Assembly: GCA_017469935.1 (NCBI GenBank)
Contig: JAFUFL010000006.1
Coordinates: 1 to 40,512, forward strand
Source: Lachnospiraceae bacterium
GTDB lineage: Bacteria > Bacillota > Clostridia > Lachnospirales > Lachnospiraceae
Direction of reading: 5' to 3'
DNA: 40,512 nt
In this document: piece after piece, positions 17,161 through 25,353 of the stretch
Numbering within the stretch: the first letter of the stretch is position 1
How the letters are laid out: every line of letters starts with the position of its first letter
The notes under the pieces: generated by a model
The model's input: the letters and a program-made list of their open reading frames with translations, nothing else
The model's database searches: none
What the model was told of the DNA's origin: nothing
Position numbers and translations under genes: made by a program

Positions 17161-17189
17161 AGCGCCCCTGTCCACAGAACAGGAGCGCT
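17161..17189 (-). promoter_or_regulatory. Stem-loop in the pheA 5' region
   Basis: Minus-strand AGCGCTCCTGT and ACAGGGGCGCT form an 11-bp stem with one G-U wobble and a 7-nt loop. The plus strand would have a C-A clash at that pair, so the structure belongs to the pheA transcript. TTTC follows, a weak U-tract. It could be a simple attenuator or a 5' stabiliser. No Phe-rich leader peptide was found upstream. Confidence 0.5.
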
Positions 17190-17245
17190 CAGTAAGTCCA
17201 AATCATTCCTCGTCCATTTTAGCACTTTAAACCGCTAACATGACG

Positions 17246-17274
17246 AAAATAGCACTTCTTGATTAGTAAGTCAA
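17246..17274 (-). promoter_or_regulatory. Candidate pheA operon promoter
   Basis: Minus strand TTGACT (17274-17269), 17-bp spacer, TATTTT (17251-17246). The -35 is strong and the -10 matches four of six. A heptamer AGCACTT recurs at 17221 and 17251, 30 bp apart, overlapping the -10; its meaning is unknown. Confidence 0.45.
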
Positions 17275-17339
17275 GCCTTATCTCTCGCGGGTCCTATCCG
17301 CCTTTTACTGTCGGCAAAAGGCCCCTTATTCCGCAAAAA

Positions 17340-17873
17340 TCACTGAATAAAGACGACCGCCGATCTCTTGAACACGGACGCAATCCGCACACAGGCGGAA
17401 TAGATCAGGCCTATGCTGTACAGGTAAACGAGCATGGTCTCGTCCTTGGCAAAAAACAGACTCGCCACAAGCATCAGGATACTCACGATCCCCTGCAGCA
17501 TATTGCTCTTCCAGTGAACGGATTTATAGCGCATTGCCTCGAGCGATCGGAGGATATTGATAACTCCCGCAAAAGCATGGAAGCCGATCAGATAAAGCGT
17601 CACAAAGAATCTCGACTCGTTGGCCATGGAGAGCGTAAACAGGCCGATGTCCAGAAAAGCGGCGCCGATAAACAGGATCAGCTTCCCGCCCACCATACAC
17701 CTGGCCATGGTGAAGTAATAAACAAGCTCCATAACGCCTCTTACGAGCAGTGACGCAGCCAGAATCAGCAGGATGTACACACACCCGTCCTCCGGCTCGA
17801 CGATCAGGCACCCTGCCGCAAGCAGCATTCCCACACCGATGACTATATTTTGAATGCGCTGGAACCTGCTCAT
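17340..17873 (-). CDS. HdeD/DUF308-like small membrane protein
   Basis: The 177-residue protein is almost wholly hydrophobic with six likely membrane spans arranged as three hairpins. These begin IVIGVGMLLAAGCLIV and YILLILAASLLVRGVMELVYYF, with GKLILFIGAAFLDIGLF and MLQGIVSILMLVASLFF later. Length, paired spans and the repeated GI(L/V)xxxxG pattern are those of the HdeD/DUF308 family, whose E. coli founder is linked to acid resistance. Its start overlaps the upstream DUF6765-like gene by four bases (ATGA). It is the third gene of a three-gene operon. Function here is unknown. Confidence 0.7.
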   Translation of the reverse strand: MSRFQRIQNIVIGVGMLLAAGCLIVEPEDGCVYILLILAASLLVRGVMELVYYFTMARCMVGGKLILFIGAAFLDIGLFTLSMANESRFFVTLYLIGFHAFAGVINILRSLEAMRYKSVHWKSNMLQGIVSILMLVASLFFAKDETMLVYLYSIGLIYSACVRIASVFKRSAVVFIQ

Positions 17874-19078
17874 GACTGTGCCTCACTTTTTCTGTTTTTC
17901 AGTTCCTGTTCCACGAACAGAATAAAATCCCGGATCCCCAGGAATTTGCTCTTTCTGTATTCCACCGAGTAACCTGCCAGGAGGTTCCCGGACTTATAGA
18001 TCTGGTCCGTGACCATGCTCTTCTGCGCCAGGGCCGCGCCGAAAAAGTGTCCCAGGAAAGTGTTTCCCTTGTCCTCTTTCTTCGCGTCCGCAAATTCCCT
18101 GCAATAACGGTTTTCGTCAAAATCCGGGATCTCCGCGCCGGAAAGCCTCTCCCCGAGCGCTTTCCATTCCGCACTGGAATCGAGCTGGCGCTTTTCAAGG
18201 ATCGCCCGGATCTCTTCCTCATAAGGAGACACCGTCTCCGTGTCATAGCGCTCCGTCTCGAAGGTTTCGAACTCGCCGCGCAGGTATTTCATCGCGTATA
18301 CCATCTGGCAGAAAGCTTTATAGTAGTCCGACGGGTTGTCCTTGATGATCACTTTGTAATCGTTCCATGCCGGCAGATATTTGTAGCGCATGAAGCTGTA
18401 GTCCGGAAGATGCCCGGCGCGCCCATGCCCCAGGCCCATGACGGAGCTTTCCTGGAGCTGGTAGATCGTGCCCACGTAAAGTCCCTTTTCCGGGTCGTCC
18501 TTTTCGACCGGATTGTGGCGGAACGTGACCCTTCTCTCCTTGAAGTTTTTGCTCCCCGTCTCAGGGTCCGTCGGATTCTCTTCGTCCGGAATCAGTTCAT
18601 AGAACCAGAAATCCGTGTTATTAATGACCTGGGACGGCGTCCCGGCAAAATATTGATGCGCCCATGTGTCCGCGAGAACATGCATGGCAAGACCGACGGC
18701 CTGCAGGCTTTTCTCTTTTGCCAGATTTACGGTCTTTACCAGAAGGTCCCCGTTGGGACCGCAGATCATCTTGTACTTTTCCTTATAGATGTGAGCTCCT
18801 TTTTTTACATCCGCGTGCAGGTCCCGGGGAAGAAAATGAAAAGAGGCCCAGATCCTTGTAATATCCTGAAGACCCAGAATATCCGTGCGCGCATCCGCCA
18901 TTTCGAGCTTGAGCTGGGTAGTGGCCGCGCTGTCCGGCCCATCGATCGTGGAGATAAGCGTTCTCGTGCAGCAGTCCACAAATTGCGCGCTGTAACAGAT
19001 GTCCAGGCACTCCTCATGGGAATAGCCGGCCAGGTATGCCGCACAGTATGTCGCATAATAATGAAAGTCAATCTGCAT
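17870..19078 (-). CDS. DUF6765-like protein
   Basis: The 402-residue soluble protein opens MQIDFHYYATYCAAYLAGYS. HEECLDICYSAQFVDCC follows, and later LAMHVLADTWAHQYFAGTPS. The spaced His/Asp residues (DFHYY, AQFVD, HVLADTWAH) look like a metal site as in zinc-dependent phospholipase-type helical enzymes. The opening matches what I recall of DUF6765; I cannot confirm it by search. No signal peptide is present. It overlaps both neighbours (11 bp with the upstream membrane protein, 4 bp with the HdeD-like gene), so the three are translated together. A second protein with a similar helical metal-site look lies at 27.6 kb. Confidence 0.6.
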   Translation of the reverse strand: MQIDFHYYATYCAAYLAGYSHEECLDICYSAQFVDCCTRTLISTIDGPDSAATTQLKLEMADARTDILGLQDITRIWASFHFLPRDLHADVKKGAHIYKEKYKMICGPNGDLLVKTVNLAKEKSLQAVGLAMHVLADTWAHQYFAGTPSQVINNTDFWFYELIPDEENPTDPETGSKNFKERRVTFRHNPVEKDDPEKGLYVGTIYQLQESSVMGLGHGRAGHLPDYSFMRYKYLPAWNDYKVIIKDNPSDYYKAFCQMVYAMKYLRGEFETFETERYDTETVSPYEEEIRAILEKRQLDSSAEWKALGERLSGAEIPDFDENRYCREFADAKKEDKGNTFLGHFFGAALAQKSMVTDQIYKSGNLLAGYSVEYRKSKFLGIRDFILFVEQELKNRKSEAQS

Positions 19079-19595
19079 TGTTTGTACTCTTTCCTGTAAG
19101 CTCCCGCGTCAGTTTTTTGATCATCCATGCCGACACGATCATCATGATCAGTGTGATCACAGAGGTCAGATCCATAAGCAGCGTTGAGATCAAATCCAAC
19201 CCGTCCGAATCGACGGACAGGATTCCCATTACCCCGAGAAGGCCTATTATTAATTCAACTAAATCCACCAGGCCGACAACGGCAGAGAGACCGAAGAACC
19301 AGGCGCCGGGCATTGCTTCCCCTTTGGCGATCTGCAGCGCTCTCTTTCCGATCTTCCACCGAATCCCCATATCGATGAGGGCCATCGCCAGGGCCGTTCC
19401 GATCGCCATCCCCAGGTCCAGCACTATTCTTTCGTCTTCTCCTGCTCCCGTAAGAACGATATCCTTGACCGGAGTCGCGATCATGAGATACAAAACCGCT
19501 TTGGCCACGCTCCAGATACCGAATCCCATGGCGCCCATGCCGACGACTGCAAGTGTATGCTGATGTTTTCTTAATTCTATTTGTATACTTTCCAT
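19068..19595 (-). CDS. Four-span membrane protein of unknown function
   Basis: The 175-residue protein has four likely membrane segments: TLAVVGMGAMGFGIWSVAKAVLYLMIA, a small-residue-rich LGMAIGTALAMALIDMGIRW, WFFGLSAVVGLVDLVELIIGLLGVMGIL and DLTSVITLIMMIVSAWMI. I do not recognise the family. The start ATG has only a weak GAAAGA site. It is the first gene of the overlapping trio with the DUF6765-like and HdeD-like genes, so the three probably act together at the membrane. Confidence 0.7.
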   Translation of the reverse strand: MESIQIELRKHQHTLAVVGMGAMGFGIWSVAKAVLYLMIATPVKDIVLTGAGEDERIVLDLGMAIGTALAMALIDMGIRWKIGKRALQIAKGEAMPGAWFFGLSAVVGLVDLVELIIGLLGVMGILSVDSDGLDLISTLLMDLTSVITLIMMIVSAWMIKKLTRELTGKSTNNAD

Positions 19596-19899
19596 GTTTA
19601 ATCTTTCACTGTCTTATACAATTCCGCCGGAAGATTACACGAAACACCCGGCCGTCCTTCTGTTTTCGTGTCAAAAACACCCGAATGTTCTCGTTATTCA
19701 TGTCAAATATAACCGAGCTTCGAATTATGGTCAAGCGCCGTACAGCCGGGGAATAAGACATTCCTCCTCTCGCGGGGGCGCTCTGCAGAGAAACAACGCT
19801 CTATTAGTGTTGACTAATAAACGTTTGCAATCGGATAATGACTTAGTGCACAAAATAGAGTGCAAGATGATTCCACCACCCAATGAAAGGAGCAGCACA
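19596..19899. other. Divergent intergenic region before reverse rubrerythrin
   Basis: These 304 bases separate the membrane-protein trio (minus) from reverse rubrerythrin (plus). The only convincing elements are the plus-strand promoter and palindrome at 19802-19839. Two TTGACA-like boxes on the minus strand lack matching -10 boxes. No small gene with a ribosome site was seen. Confidence 0.5.
19802..19839 (+). promoter_or_regulatory. Rubrerythrin promoter with an 18-bp palindromic operator
   Basis: TTGACT (19810-19815), an 18-bp spacer and GATAAT (19834-19839) form the promoter. A perfect palindrome TATTAGT-GTTG-ACTAATA (19802-19819) covers the -35 box. It is AT-rich like the redox-repressor operators of clostridia but does not match the PerR or Rex consensus I know. 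A redox- or peroxide-sensing repressor is a reasonable guess. Confidence 0.6.
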
Positions 19900-20472
19900 A
19901 TGAAATACAAATGCACAGTATGCGGTCACATCTATGACGAGGAGAAGGAAGGCGTAAAATTTGCGGATCTCCCCGAGGATTGGAAATGTCCTTTATGCAA
20001 GCAGCCTAAATCCAAATTTGAGCCCGTCGACGAGACGGCCCAGCTGACCTGGGCTTCCGAGCACAAGATCGGCATCGCATCTGACCTGAGCGAGGATATG
20101 AAAGAATTCCTTCGCGCTGAATTTGCGGGCGAATGCAGCGAAGTCGGCATGTATCTGGCTATGTCCAGAGCCGCGATCCGCCAGGGCTATCCCGAAGTAG
20201 GTGCTTTCTATCGCCAGGCAGCTCTCGAAGAAGCCGACCACGCTTCCCGCTATGCGGAGATGCTGGGCGAGGTAGTTTCCGCCTCCACCAAGGAAAACCT
20301 TGAGGCTCGCGTTGCGGCCGAGAACGGTGCCTGCGCAGGCAAGACCGCTTTTGCCAAGAAGTGCAAGGAGATGGGCCTGGACGCTCTTCACGACAGCATC
20401 CACGAGATGGCTCGCGACGAGGCGAGACACGGCCAGGGCTTCAAAGGCCTTCTGGACAGGTACTTCGGCTGA
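19900..20472 (+). CDS. Reverse rubrerythrin (rubredoxin domain first)
   Basis: The 190-residue protein starts with a rubredoxin module (MKYKCTVCGHIYDEE, then WKCPLCKQPKSKF), giving two CxxC pairs for one iron. A four-helix ferritin-like domain follows with the diiron ligands in FAGECSEVGMY, AALEEADHASRY, ENGACA and MARDEARHG. This domain order is that of reverse rubrerythrins, NADH-peroxidases that remove hydrogen peroxide and oxygen in strict anaerobes. The start ATG lies behind AAAGGAG. It is a single-gene unit between its own palindromic promoter and a strong terminator. Confidence 0.93.
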   Translation: MKYKCTVCGHIYDEEKEGVKFADLPEDWKCPLCKQPKSKFEPVDETAQLTWASEHKIGIASDLSEDMKEFLRAEFAGECSEVGMYLAMSRAAIRQGYPEVGAFYRQAALEEADHASRYAEMLGEVVSASTKENLEARVAAENGACAGKTAFAKKCKEMGLDALHDSIHEMARDEARHGQGFKGLLDRYFG

Positions 20473-20500
20473 AGCTGAGGCAAACGGAGATAAATGAAGT

Positions 20501-20524
20501 AAGGAGCGGGAAATCCCGCTCCTT
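20501..20524. terminator. Bidirectional terminator after rubrerythrin
   Basis: AAGGAGCGGG (20501-20510) pairs perfectly with CCCGCTCCTT (20515-20524), loop AAAT, followed by CTTGTTTTT on the plus strand. It stands between convergent genes and may also serve the LRR gene from the other side, though the minus-strand U-tract is poor. Confidence 0.8.
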
Positions 20525-20558
20525 CTTGTTTTTACAGCCGCTTCCCTATACCGGCTCT

Positions 20559-21965
20559 TCATTCATACTTTACATCTGTATTGGTATCTCTGAATACCCT
20601 CTCTCCCTGCCGGCAGCCCTTGGGCAATACGATCTCATCCAGACTTGTGCAGCCGCGGAAGGCATAGCGGTCCAGATATTTCATTGTCGACGGAATACCC
20701 ACATGGCTGAGCTTGGTACAGTCGCGAAATGCGTTTTCCCCGATCTCTGTATATCCTTCCGGCAGAATAATCTCCTCAAGGAGAGCGCAGCCGCGGAAGG
20801 CCGTTCTTCCGACCGTCCGATTGCCTTTAGACGAATTCTCCCCGCCGACAGAAGCCGGATCGACAAAAGTCACCTTTTCCAGAGCATGGCAGTCGCGGAA
20901 GGCACCGGATCCGATGGTCAGGACCGTGCCCGATATTGTAACACTTTTCAGTCTGAGGCAGTATCGGAACGCATTATCTCCGATTTTATCGGGTCCCTCC
21001 GGCAAAGTTACCTCAAACAAAGGACAGCATCGAAATGCGCTGTCGCCGATATACTGTACGGTGCTCGGGATCGTCACGCCGGTCAGACAGCATCTGTGAA
21101 AGGCATAGTCTCCTATTTTAGTAAGTCCTTCCGGCAGATTGATCTCCCGCAGCTTCACACACTCGCGAAAAGCAGATCCGTTTATTGTCTGTATTGTCGA
21201 CGGAAGCGTCACACTCTTAAGACTCAAACAGTCGCTGAATGCGCGTCCTCCGATGCGGATCACACCTTCCGGAATGACAACTCTTTCGAGGTTTTCACAT
21301 TTTTCAAACGTGCTGCCCCTTATTTCTTTGAGTCCTTTCGGAAGTTCTATTTCGCGCATGGATTTTGTGCCGAAAAAGACAGTTCCTCTGATCTCTGTGA
21401 CCGGCTCTCCTTTATAGGTATCCGGTATCACGACTTTTGATTCTTCATTAATCGCCCTTGTGTAATAGCGAAGGCTGTAACCTGCATTGTTTTTTTCAAA
21501 GATCATATGCGGTTTAAAGTACAAAAGCAATGACAGGAGCAGCGTACCGCCTATAATAGCCGCTTCTATTCCGTACACTTTAAAGGCGTTCCAGCAGTTG
21601 TCGCTCTCGCTCGCCAGCACGCCGTCGATCTCTGCGTCAGGCATCTTCTTTATCTTGTGGAGCAGGGATTTCTCGTTCGTAAAAAAGAGCCAGCTCGTAA
21701 AGAACCAGATTATAGTGATACTTACCAGCAAGGAAGCGCCATAACTAAAGTCATAATTTCGATAAAACGCATAGATACTCAGGATCAAAAAACCGAGGAC
21801 CGCATAGAGAGCTGTCCCAACGATCTTCTTTACAGCGGCATTTTTGTGCATGACTCTCTTTCCGTCCGCCTGATCTTTCACATAAATCCGGATATATGCC
21901 TCCAGAGCCTCTTTCGGTTTATCATAGGTGAGCAGCTCCTCGGTGTAATTCTCCAAGCTAACCAT
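20559..21965 (-). CDS. Membrane-anchored BspA-like leucine-rich repeat protein
   Basis: The 468-residue protein has a cytoplasmic N-terminus of about 45 residues and three or four membrane spans: IVGTALYAVLGFLILSIYAFY, LLVSITIIWFFTSWLFF and AIIGGTLLLSLLLYF. From about residue 180 there are some eleven BspA/LRR_5 repeats such as LPEGLTKIGDYAFHRC and IPSTVQYIGDSAFRCC. The repeats resemble those of the secreted protein at 0.1-1.8 kb but are fused to a membrane anchor and have no signal peptide. It is the last gene of the radical SAM operon, 63 bp after the zinc-ribbon gene, and so may bind or display the modified product. That link is positional. Confidence 0.75.
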   Translation of the reverse strand: MVSLENYTEELLTYDKPKEALEAYIRIYVKDQADGKRVMHKNAAVKKIVGTALYAVLGFLILSIYAFYRNYDFSYGASLLVSITIIWFFTSWLFFTNEKSLLHKIKKMPDAEIDGVLASESDNCWNAFKVYGIEAAIIGGTLLLSLLLYFKPHMIFEKNNAGYSLRYYTRAINEESKVVIPDTYKGEPVTEIRGTVFFGTKSMREIELPKGLKEIRGSTFEKCENLERVVIPEGVIRIGGRAFSDCLSLKSVTLPSTIQTINGSAFRECVKLREINLPEGLTKIGDYAFHRCCLTGVTIPSTVQYIGDSAFRCCPLFEVTLPEGPDKIGDNAFRYCLRLKSVTISGTVLTIGSGAFRDCHALEKVTFVDPASVGGENSSKGNRTVGRTAFRGCALLEEIILPEGYTEIGENAFRDCTKLSHVGIPSTMKYLDRYAFRGCTSLDEIVLPKGCRQGERVFRDTNTDVKYE

Positions 21966-22028
21966 TTCCGTTCCTCTTTCTGTATCGTATTCGTTGTTCC
22001 TTTTCCGCTGCGCTTAAATAATACTGAG

Positions 22029-23123
22029 TCAGATATCCGCCGACATAATATACAGTCTCTGCCTGTAATTGATTCTCTGCCCGCAGTATTCACAGGACTT
22101 TTTCGTCACATCGACCGGCGCTCCGCAGCCGCGGCAGTGAATGATGTTCACGCCCGGATGAAGCTCGTCCGGTTTCACGGTGTTCTCCCGCATCCGGATC
22201 CTGAACTGATTCTCCCGCGCATGAATACGGTTCCCCGTCATCAGGATCCTGCGAAGTCTCACGGCCAGCAGGATGTCCGGCTTCCCGTCCTCTCCTTCAG
22301 TGATTTGGAAATCCGTATACTCCAGAATGTCCGCGTCGACCACATCGCCATCCTTTCCGCTTCCTTTCGGGTCTGTCCCTTCTCCGTCCTGTTCCCTGTT
22401 TTTGTCCGAACAGCTATAGAGCCGGTAATTCAGCTCACTGTGAAGATTATTGTAAAAGGTGCTCAGGGGGATCTCCAGTTCGAGGAGATCTTTTTCAAAG
22501 TTGCGGATCAGCTTCGTCTGCTTCTCGTACTTCTTCTGCGCGAGGCGGGAGATCACAAATGCATGCGTCACAAAGAAGAGATAGAAGATCAGAAGCGCCG
22601 GCGTCACGCCGAATACCACTGCCTTGAGCTTATCAAAAAACAGGAAAGTCCTTCCGGTCGTCCTGACAATGTAGAACGAAACCGGCAGGCAGACCGCCAG
22701 ACACAACAGGAGCACCACCGCGTAGAGCCCCGAATTTTTGGATTCCTTGTCGGCAAAATATTGTCCGCCTTCTTTTCGGTCCGCATATTCAATGTTGTAG
22801 CTTGCTCCGCAGTAAGGGCACCCGTCACTGAAAGCTTCTCCCTTTCCCTCATATCCGCAGTTGGGGCAGGTGCAAGGCTGCGAAGCGGCGCTTCCGCCCA
22901 GATATGTATATTTGATCAGCGGGCTGAAATCCTTCTCCTTATGGATGACCTCTCCGTTCCGGAAGTATTTCTTTTGAAGTATGATCCCGTCTCTCACATC
23001 GTCGTCATGAGAATGATCCGTAGAACGGATCCGGGTCCTGTGATTTTCCCAGAAATCCGTCTGCACACAAAGCCCGTATTTCTTAAGTACTTTAGACTGT
23101 TCTTTTTCTGAAACGAATATCAT
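22029..23123 (-). CDS. Zinc-ribbon membrane protein of unknown function
   Basis: The 364-residue protein carries a four-cysteine zinc ribbon (CPNCGYEGKGEAFSDGCPYCG, about 86-106). Two membrane spans follow, GLYAVVLLLCLAVCLPVSFYIV and VFGVTPALLIFYLFFVTHAFVI, then a helical region and a second ribbon (CRGCGAPVDVTKKSCEYCG, about 332-350). The first spans are flanked by charged segments, suggesting that both ribbons face the cytoplasm. I do not recognise the family beyond double zinc-ribbon membrane proteins. It lies 42 bp after the poly-asparagine gene and 63 bp before the LRR gene, all on one strand, so it is likely part of the radical SAM operon. Confidence 0.75.
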   Translation of the reverse strand: MIFVSEKEQSKVLKKYGLCVQTDFWENHRTRIRSTDHSHDDDVRDGIILQKKYFRNGEVIHKEKDFSPLIKYTYLGGSAASQPCTCPNCGYEGKGEAFSDGCPYCGASYNIEYADRKEGGQYFADKESKNSGLYAVVLLLCLAVCLPVSFYIVRTTGRTFLFFDKLKAVVFGVTPALLIFYLFFVTHAFVISRLAQKKYEKQTKLIRNFEKDLLELEIPLSTFYNNLHSELNYRLYSCSDKNREQDGEGTDPKGSGKDGDVVDADILEYTDFQITEGEDGKPDILLAVRLRRILMTGNRIHARENQFRIRMRENTVKPDELHPGVNIIHCRGCGAPVDVTKKSCEYCGQRINYRQRLYIMSADI

Positions 23124-23165
23124 GCCGCCGTAATCCCCGAGCCGGCTTCCATCGGCCGGCCGCGT

Positions 23166-23576
23166 TTAATTATTATTGTTATTATTGTTAGTATTGTTAT
23201 TATTGTTGTTATTATTGTTGTTGTTGGAACTCCCGCCGCTGTAACTGCTGCTGCTGTAACTGCTGCTGTAGCCGTCTCCGCTGCTGCTTCTGCTGACCTG
23301 TGCCGGCGCGGGCTGCACTTTTTTGACGACAAAGTTCGAATTGCTTGCGATAATATAGGCTATGTCTTCTACATCGCAGCCGATCTTATAGCGATATTTT
23401 CCAATTCCATTTCCGTCAACGATTTCGAAACCTGCTTCCGTTCCTCTTGCGGTGCTGCCGTTCTTTAATTCCTCTAAGATGACTTCCGCGTCTTTTTCTT
23501 CGATCTTATAGTACTGCATGAGTCTCTGTAAGTAAAACCAGGCCATAAATTCATTGTATGTCTTAGGCTTGACCAC
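23166..23576 (-). CDS. Small protein with Ser/Tyr-rich and poly-asparagine tail; candidate radical SAM substrate
   Basis: The 136-residue protein has a folded-looking N-terminal domain (about 1-88; helices YNEFMAWFYLQRLMQYYKIEEKDAEVILEELKNG, then beta-rich YRYKIGCDVEDIAYIIA). A low-complexity tail follows: SRSSSGDGYSSSYSSSSYSGG, then 11 Asn, one Thr and 7 Asn to the stop. The Asn run uses AAC and AAT in mixed order, not a pure triplet repeat, so the residues rather than the DNA seem to be conserved. Its ATG lies 14 bp inside the radical SAM gene, so the two are coupled. A leader-like domain with a repetitive tail beside a SPASM maturase fits a ribosomally made, post-translationally modified product. 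No known precursor family is recognised. Confidence 0.7.
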   Translation of the reverse strand: MVKPKTYNEFMAWFYLQRLMQYYKIEEKDAEVILEELKNGSTARGTEAGFEIVDGNGIGKYRYKIGCDVEDIAYIIASNSNFVVKKVQPAPAQVSRSSSGDGYSSSYSSSSYSGGSSNNNNNNNNNNNTNNNNNNN

Positions 23577-25329
23577 GAATTATCTCCTCCATCTCTTTAG
23601 TTGAAAAATAGTAGAATTCAATGTTTTGAAAGGGCAGGTCCATCGCCTGCATGTGGTAAAACGCGTTATTTTTCTGCTTATTGTAGTGTACGTTTCTAAG
23701 CGCCGTTGTTGTAAAGAATATATTGTTGGCCTCTGTTTTGGAAAGGTACTGCCCATACCGGCGCAAAAAAGGCATGAGGTCGTATTGATAGAAACCTTCT
23801 CTGTCCGACGGCATCTGCGCCAGCACGTCTTTGTAGACTGCCTCGTTGGCTATATGCCTCTGCTTGGTGCGGCCTTCGTCGCCGTAGACGATCATATCCC
23901 CGGAGAGGAGCTGAATGAAGAGCGAATTGTTGGCCGGGTAGTCACTCTGTGCCTCCAGCACTTCCCTGCGGATATAGAGGCTTACATCGCTCTCCTGTGT
24001 GATGCACAGGATCATCCTCTCTCCGCGCAGGATCTGCGACTGCAATCGGTACTCTGTGCCGTCAAGCATCAGCGTGAACGCCTCCGGGTCATAGATATAT
24101 TTGAGCGCGTTATCCGCCTTGATCAGGTCCTGCAGCGGGGGAACTCCCATCGGAATGCGGGGCGGCCGGTAGTCCTCGGCGGTCCGGGGATGCATGAGGC
24201 TCAGGTACTCGTAAACGGTGTACCTGTTTCCCGGATCGGGGCCGTACCGCATCTGTTTATAGAGCTCCTTCTGCAGAAGGCATGTGTAACTTTTCGGAGA
24301 ATGGTACACGTTCTTGACGAAGGGACATCCCGTCTTGCACAGGTATAAATATCCGCAGTCCGCACATTCCGGATCAAAGCCGACCGCGCCGTGCGCTGCC
24401 CTGATCTTGTCCCGGGCCGCCGCCAAAATATCGTCGACCTCATCTTTATAGATATTCCCGTAATAGAACTCCTCGTGCTTTTGTCCACGCACGCAGGAGT
24501 ATATGTCCCCGTTCCTCTCCAGAAGGAAAAATTTGGAACCGCAGTTGTCGCAGTTGGTGCAGTATTCGGGCCCGAATTCCGCAAACCAGGCCGTGTCCAG
24601 GCCTTTCTGCAGCTCCGTTCCTTCAAAGGCCTCCCTGATCTTGCGGTAGAAGTCCACCTGCTCTTCCTGGGACAGCGCCGTGAGAAGGCCTCCGCAGTTG
24701 TAGTCAAACCCGATCATAAAATTGAAATCATTCATATCCAGGCAGGTCTCCCGGTCAAGGAAGCGGATATCCTCGATCATTTCCTCTGTTCTGAGGTAAT
24801 GTTCCCTGAAGATGGTGGATGATACCTTCTTTTTGCCGGGAAGAGACTCCAGAAGCTCTATATTTTGAAGAATGCGCTTCAGCGTCGGCTCTCCGCCTTT
24901 GGTCAGCCTGAACGTGTCGTGGAGCGAGAACGGAAGGTCAAGGCTTCCGCTGACCGACACGCCGTAATCCCGGATCGTATCTATATGACGGCCAAGGTCA
25001 TACAGGTTTGTCTTGATGTGGGGACTCCCGATTCGGAAGCCCGCGCCGGCAATGATCGATTCATTCTCCTTGTAATAGTCGTGTATAAAGGCAATCAGAG
25101 CGCGAAAGTCCCCCGTCGACAGCGTCGTGACTTCTCCTCCGTGCAAAGAGATATTAAAAGGCATGACATCTGCGGCCCTGAACTTATTCACTGCGTACTG
25201 CAGTGTTTCCAAGGGGCCTTTGTCCGATCCGGAGTCCACGGTATTGTCTTCCAGATAGCAGTATCTGCACTGCATGTTGCAGGCCATGGTCGGCACGTAT
25301 AATAAATGGATGAATCTCATGCTATGCAA
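23563..25329 (-). CDS. Radical SAM/SPASM peptide maturase-like enzyme
   Basis: The 588-residue protein has the radical SAM cluster motif CNMQCRYC (Cys 17, 21, 24), the SAM-binding HGGE (63-66) and a SPASM/twitch region. In that region Cys occur at 257, 260, 263, 279, 322, 325, 331, 335 and 350 (CTNCDNC; CADCGYLYLCKTGC), enough for two auxiliary 4Fe-4S clusters. About 230 further residues of unknown fold follow. Such enzymes install crosslinks, thioethers or epimerised residues in peptides or activate sulfatases; no sulfatase is near. The start is probably TTG (25329), 4 nt from GGAG, though an in-frame ATG three codons later is possible. First gene of a four-gene operon. Confidence 0.85.
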   Translation of the reverse strand: MHSMRFIHLLYVPTMACNMQCRYCYLEDNTVDSGSDKGPLETLQYAVNKFRAADVMPFNISLHGGEVTTLSTGDFRALIAFIHDYYKENESIIAGAGFRIGSPHIKTNLYDLGRHIDTIRDYGVSVSGSLDLPFSLHDTFRLTKGGEPTLKRILQNIELLESLPGKKKVSSTIFREHYLRTEEMIEDIRFLDRETCLDMNDFNFMIGFDYNCGGLLTALSQEEQVDFYRKIREAFEGTELQKGLDTAWFAEFGPEYCTNCDNCGSKFFLLERNGDIYSCVRGQKHEEFYYGNIYKDEVDDILAAARDKIRAAHGAVGFDPECADCGYLYLCKTGCPFVKNVYHSPKSYTCLLQKELYKQMRYGPDPGNRYTVYEYLSLMHPRTAEDYRPPRIPMGVPPLQDLIKADNALKYIYDPEAFTLMLDGTEYRLQSQILRGERMILCITQESDVSLYIRREVLEAQSDYPANNSLFIQLLSGDMIVYGDEGRTKQRHIANEAVYKDVLAQMPSDREGFYQYDLMPFLRRYGQYLSKTEANNIFFTTTALRNVHYNKQKNNAFYHMQAMDLPFQNIEFYYFSTKEMEEIIRGQA

Positions 25330-25353
25330 CCGTCTCCTTTTCGACTTTCCTTA

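Noticed and set aside
17128-17175. Upstream ATG giving MNWQLARAK as pheA start or as a Phe leader peptide
   Set aside because: It has no clear ribosome site, contains no Phe codons and lies directly after the stem-loop. GAGGG favours the downstream ATG.
20361-21440. Long plus-strand ORF over the LRR membrane-protein gene
   Set aside because: It is a shadow of the leucine-rich repeat coding strand with no ribosome site. The same applies to the long antisense ORFs over thrS, the LRR gene at 0.1-1.8 kb and the redox genes.
23166-23225. AAT/AAC run read as a microsatellite or assembly artefact
   Set aside because: AAC and AAT alternate irregularly and a Thr codon interrupts the run, so it is not a pure triplet expansion. 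It is kept as coding.
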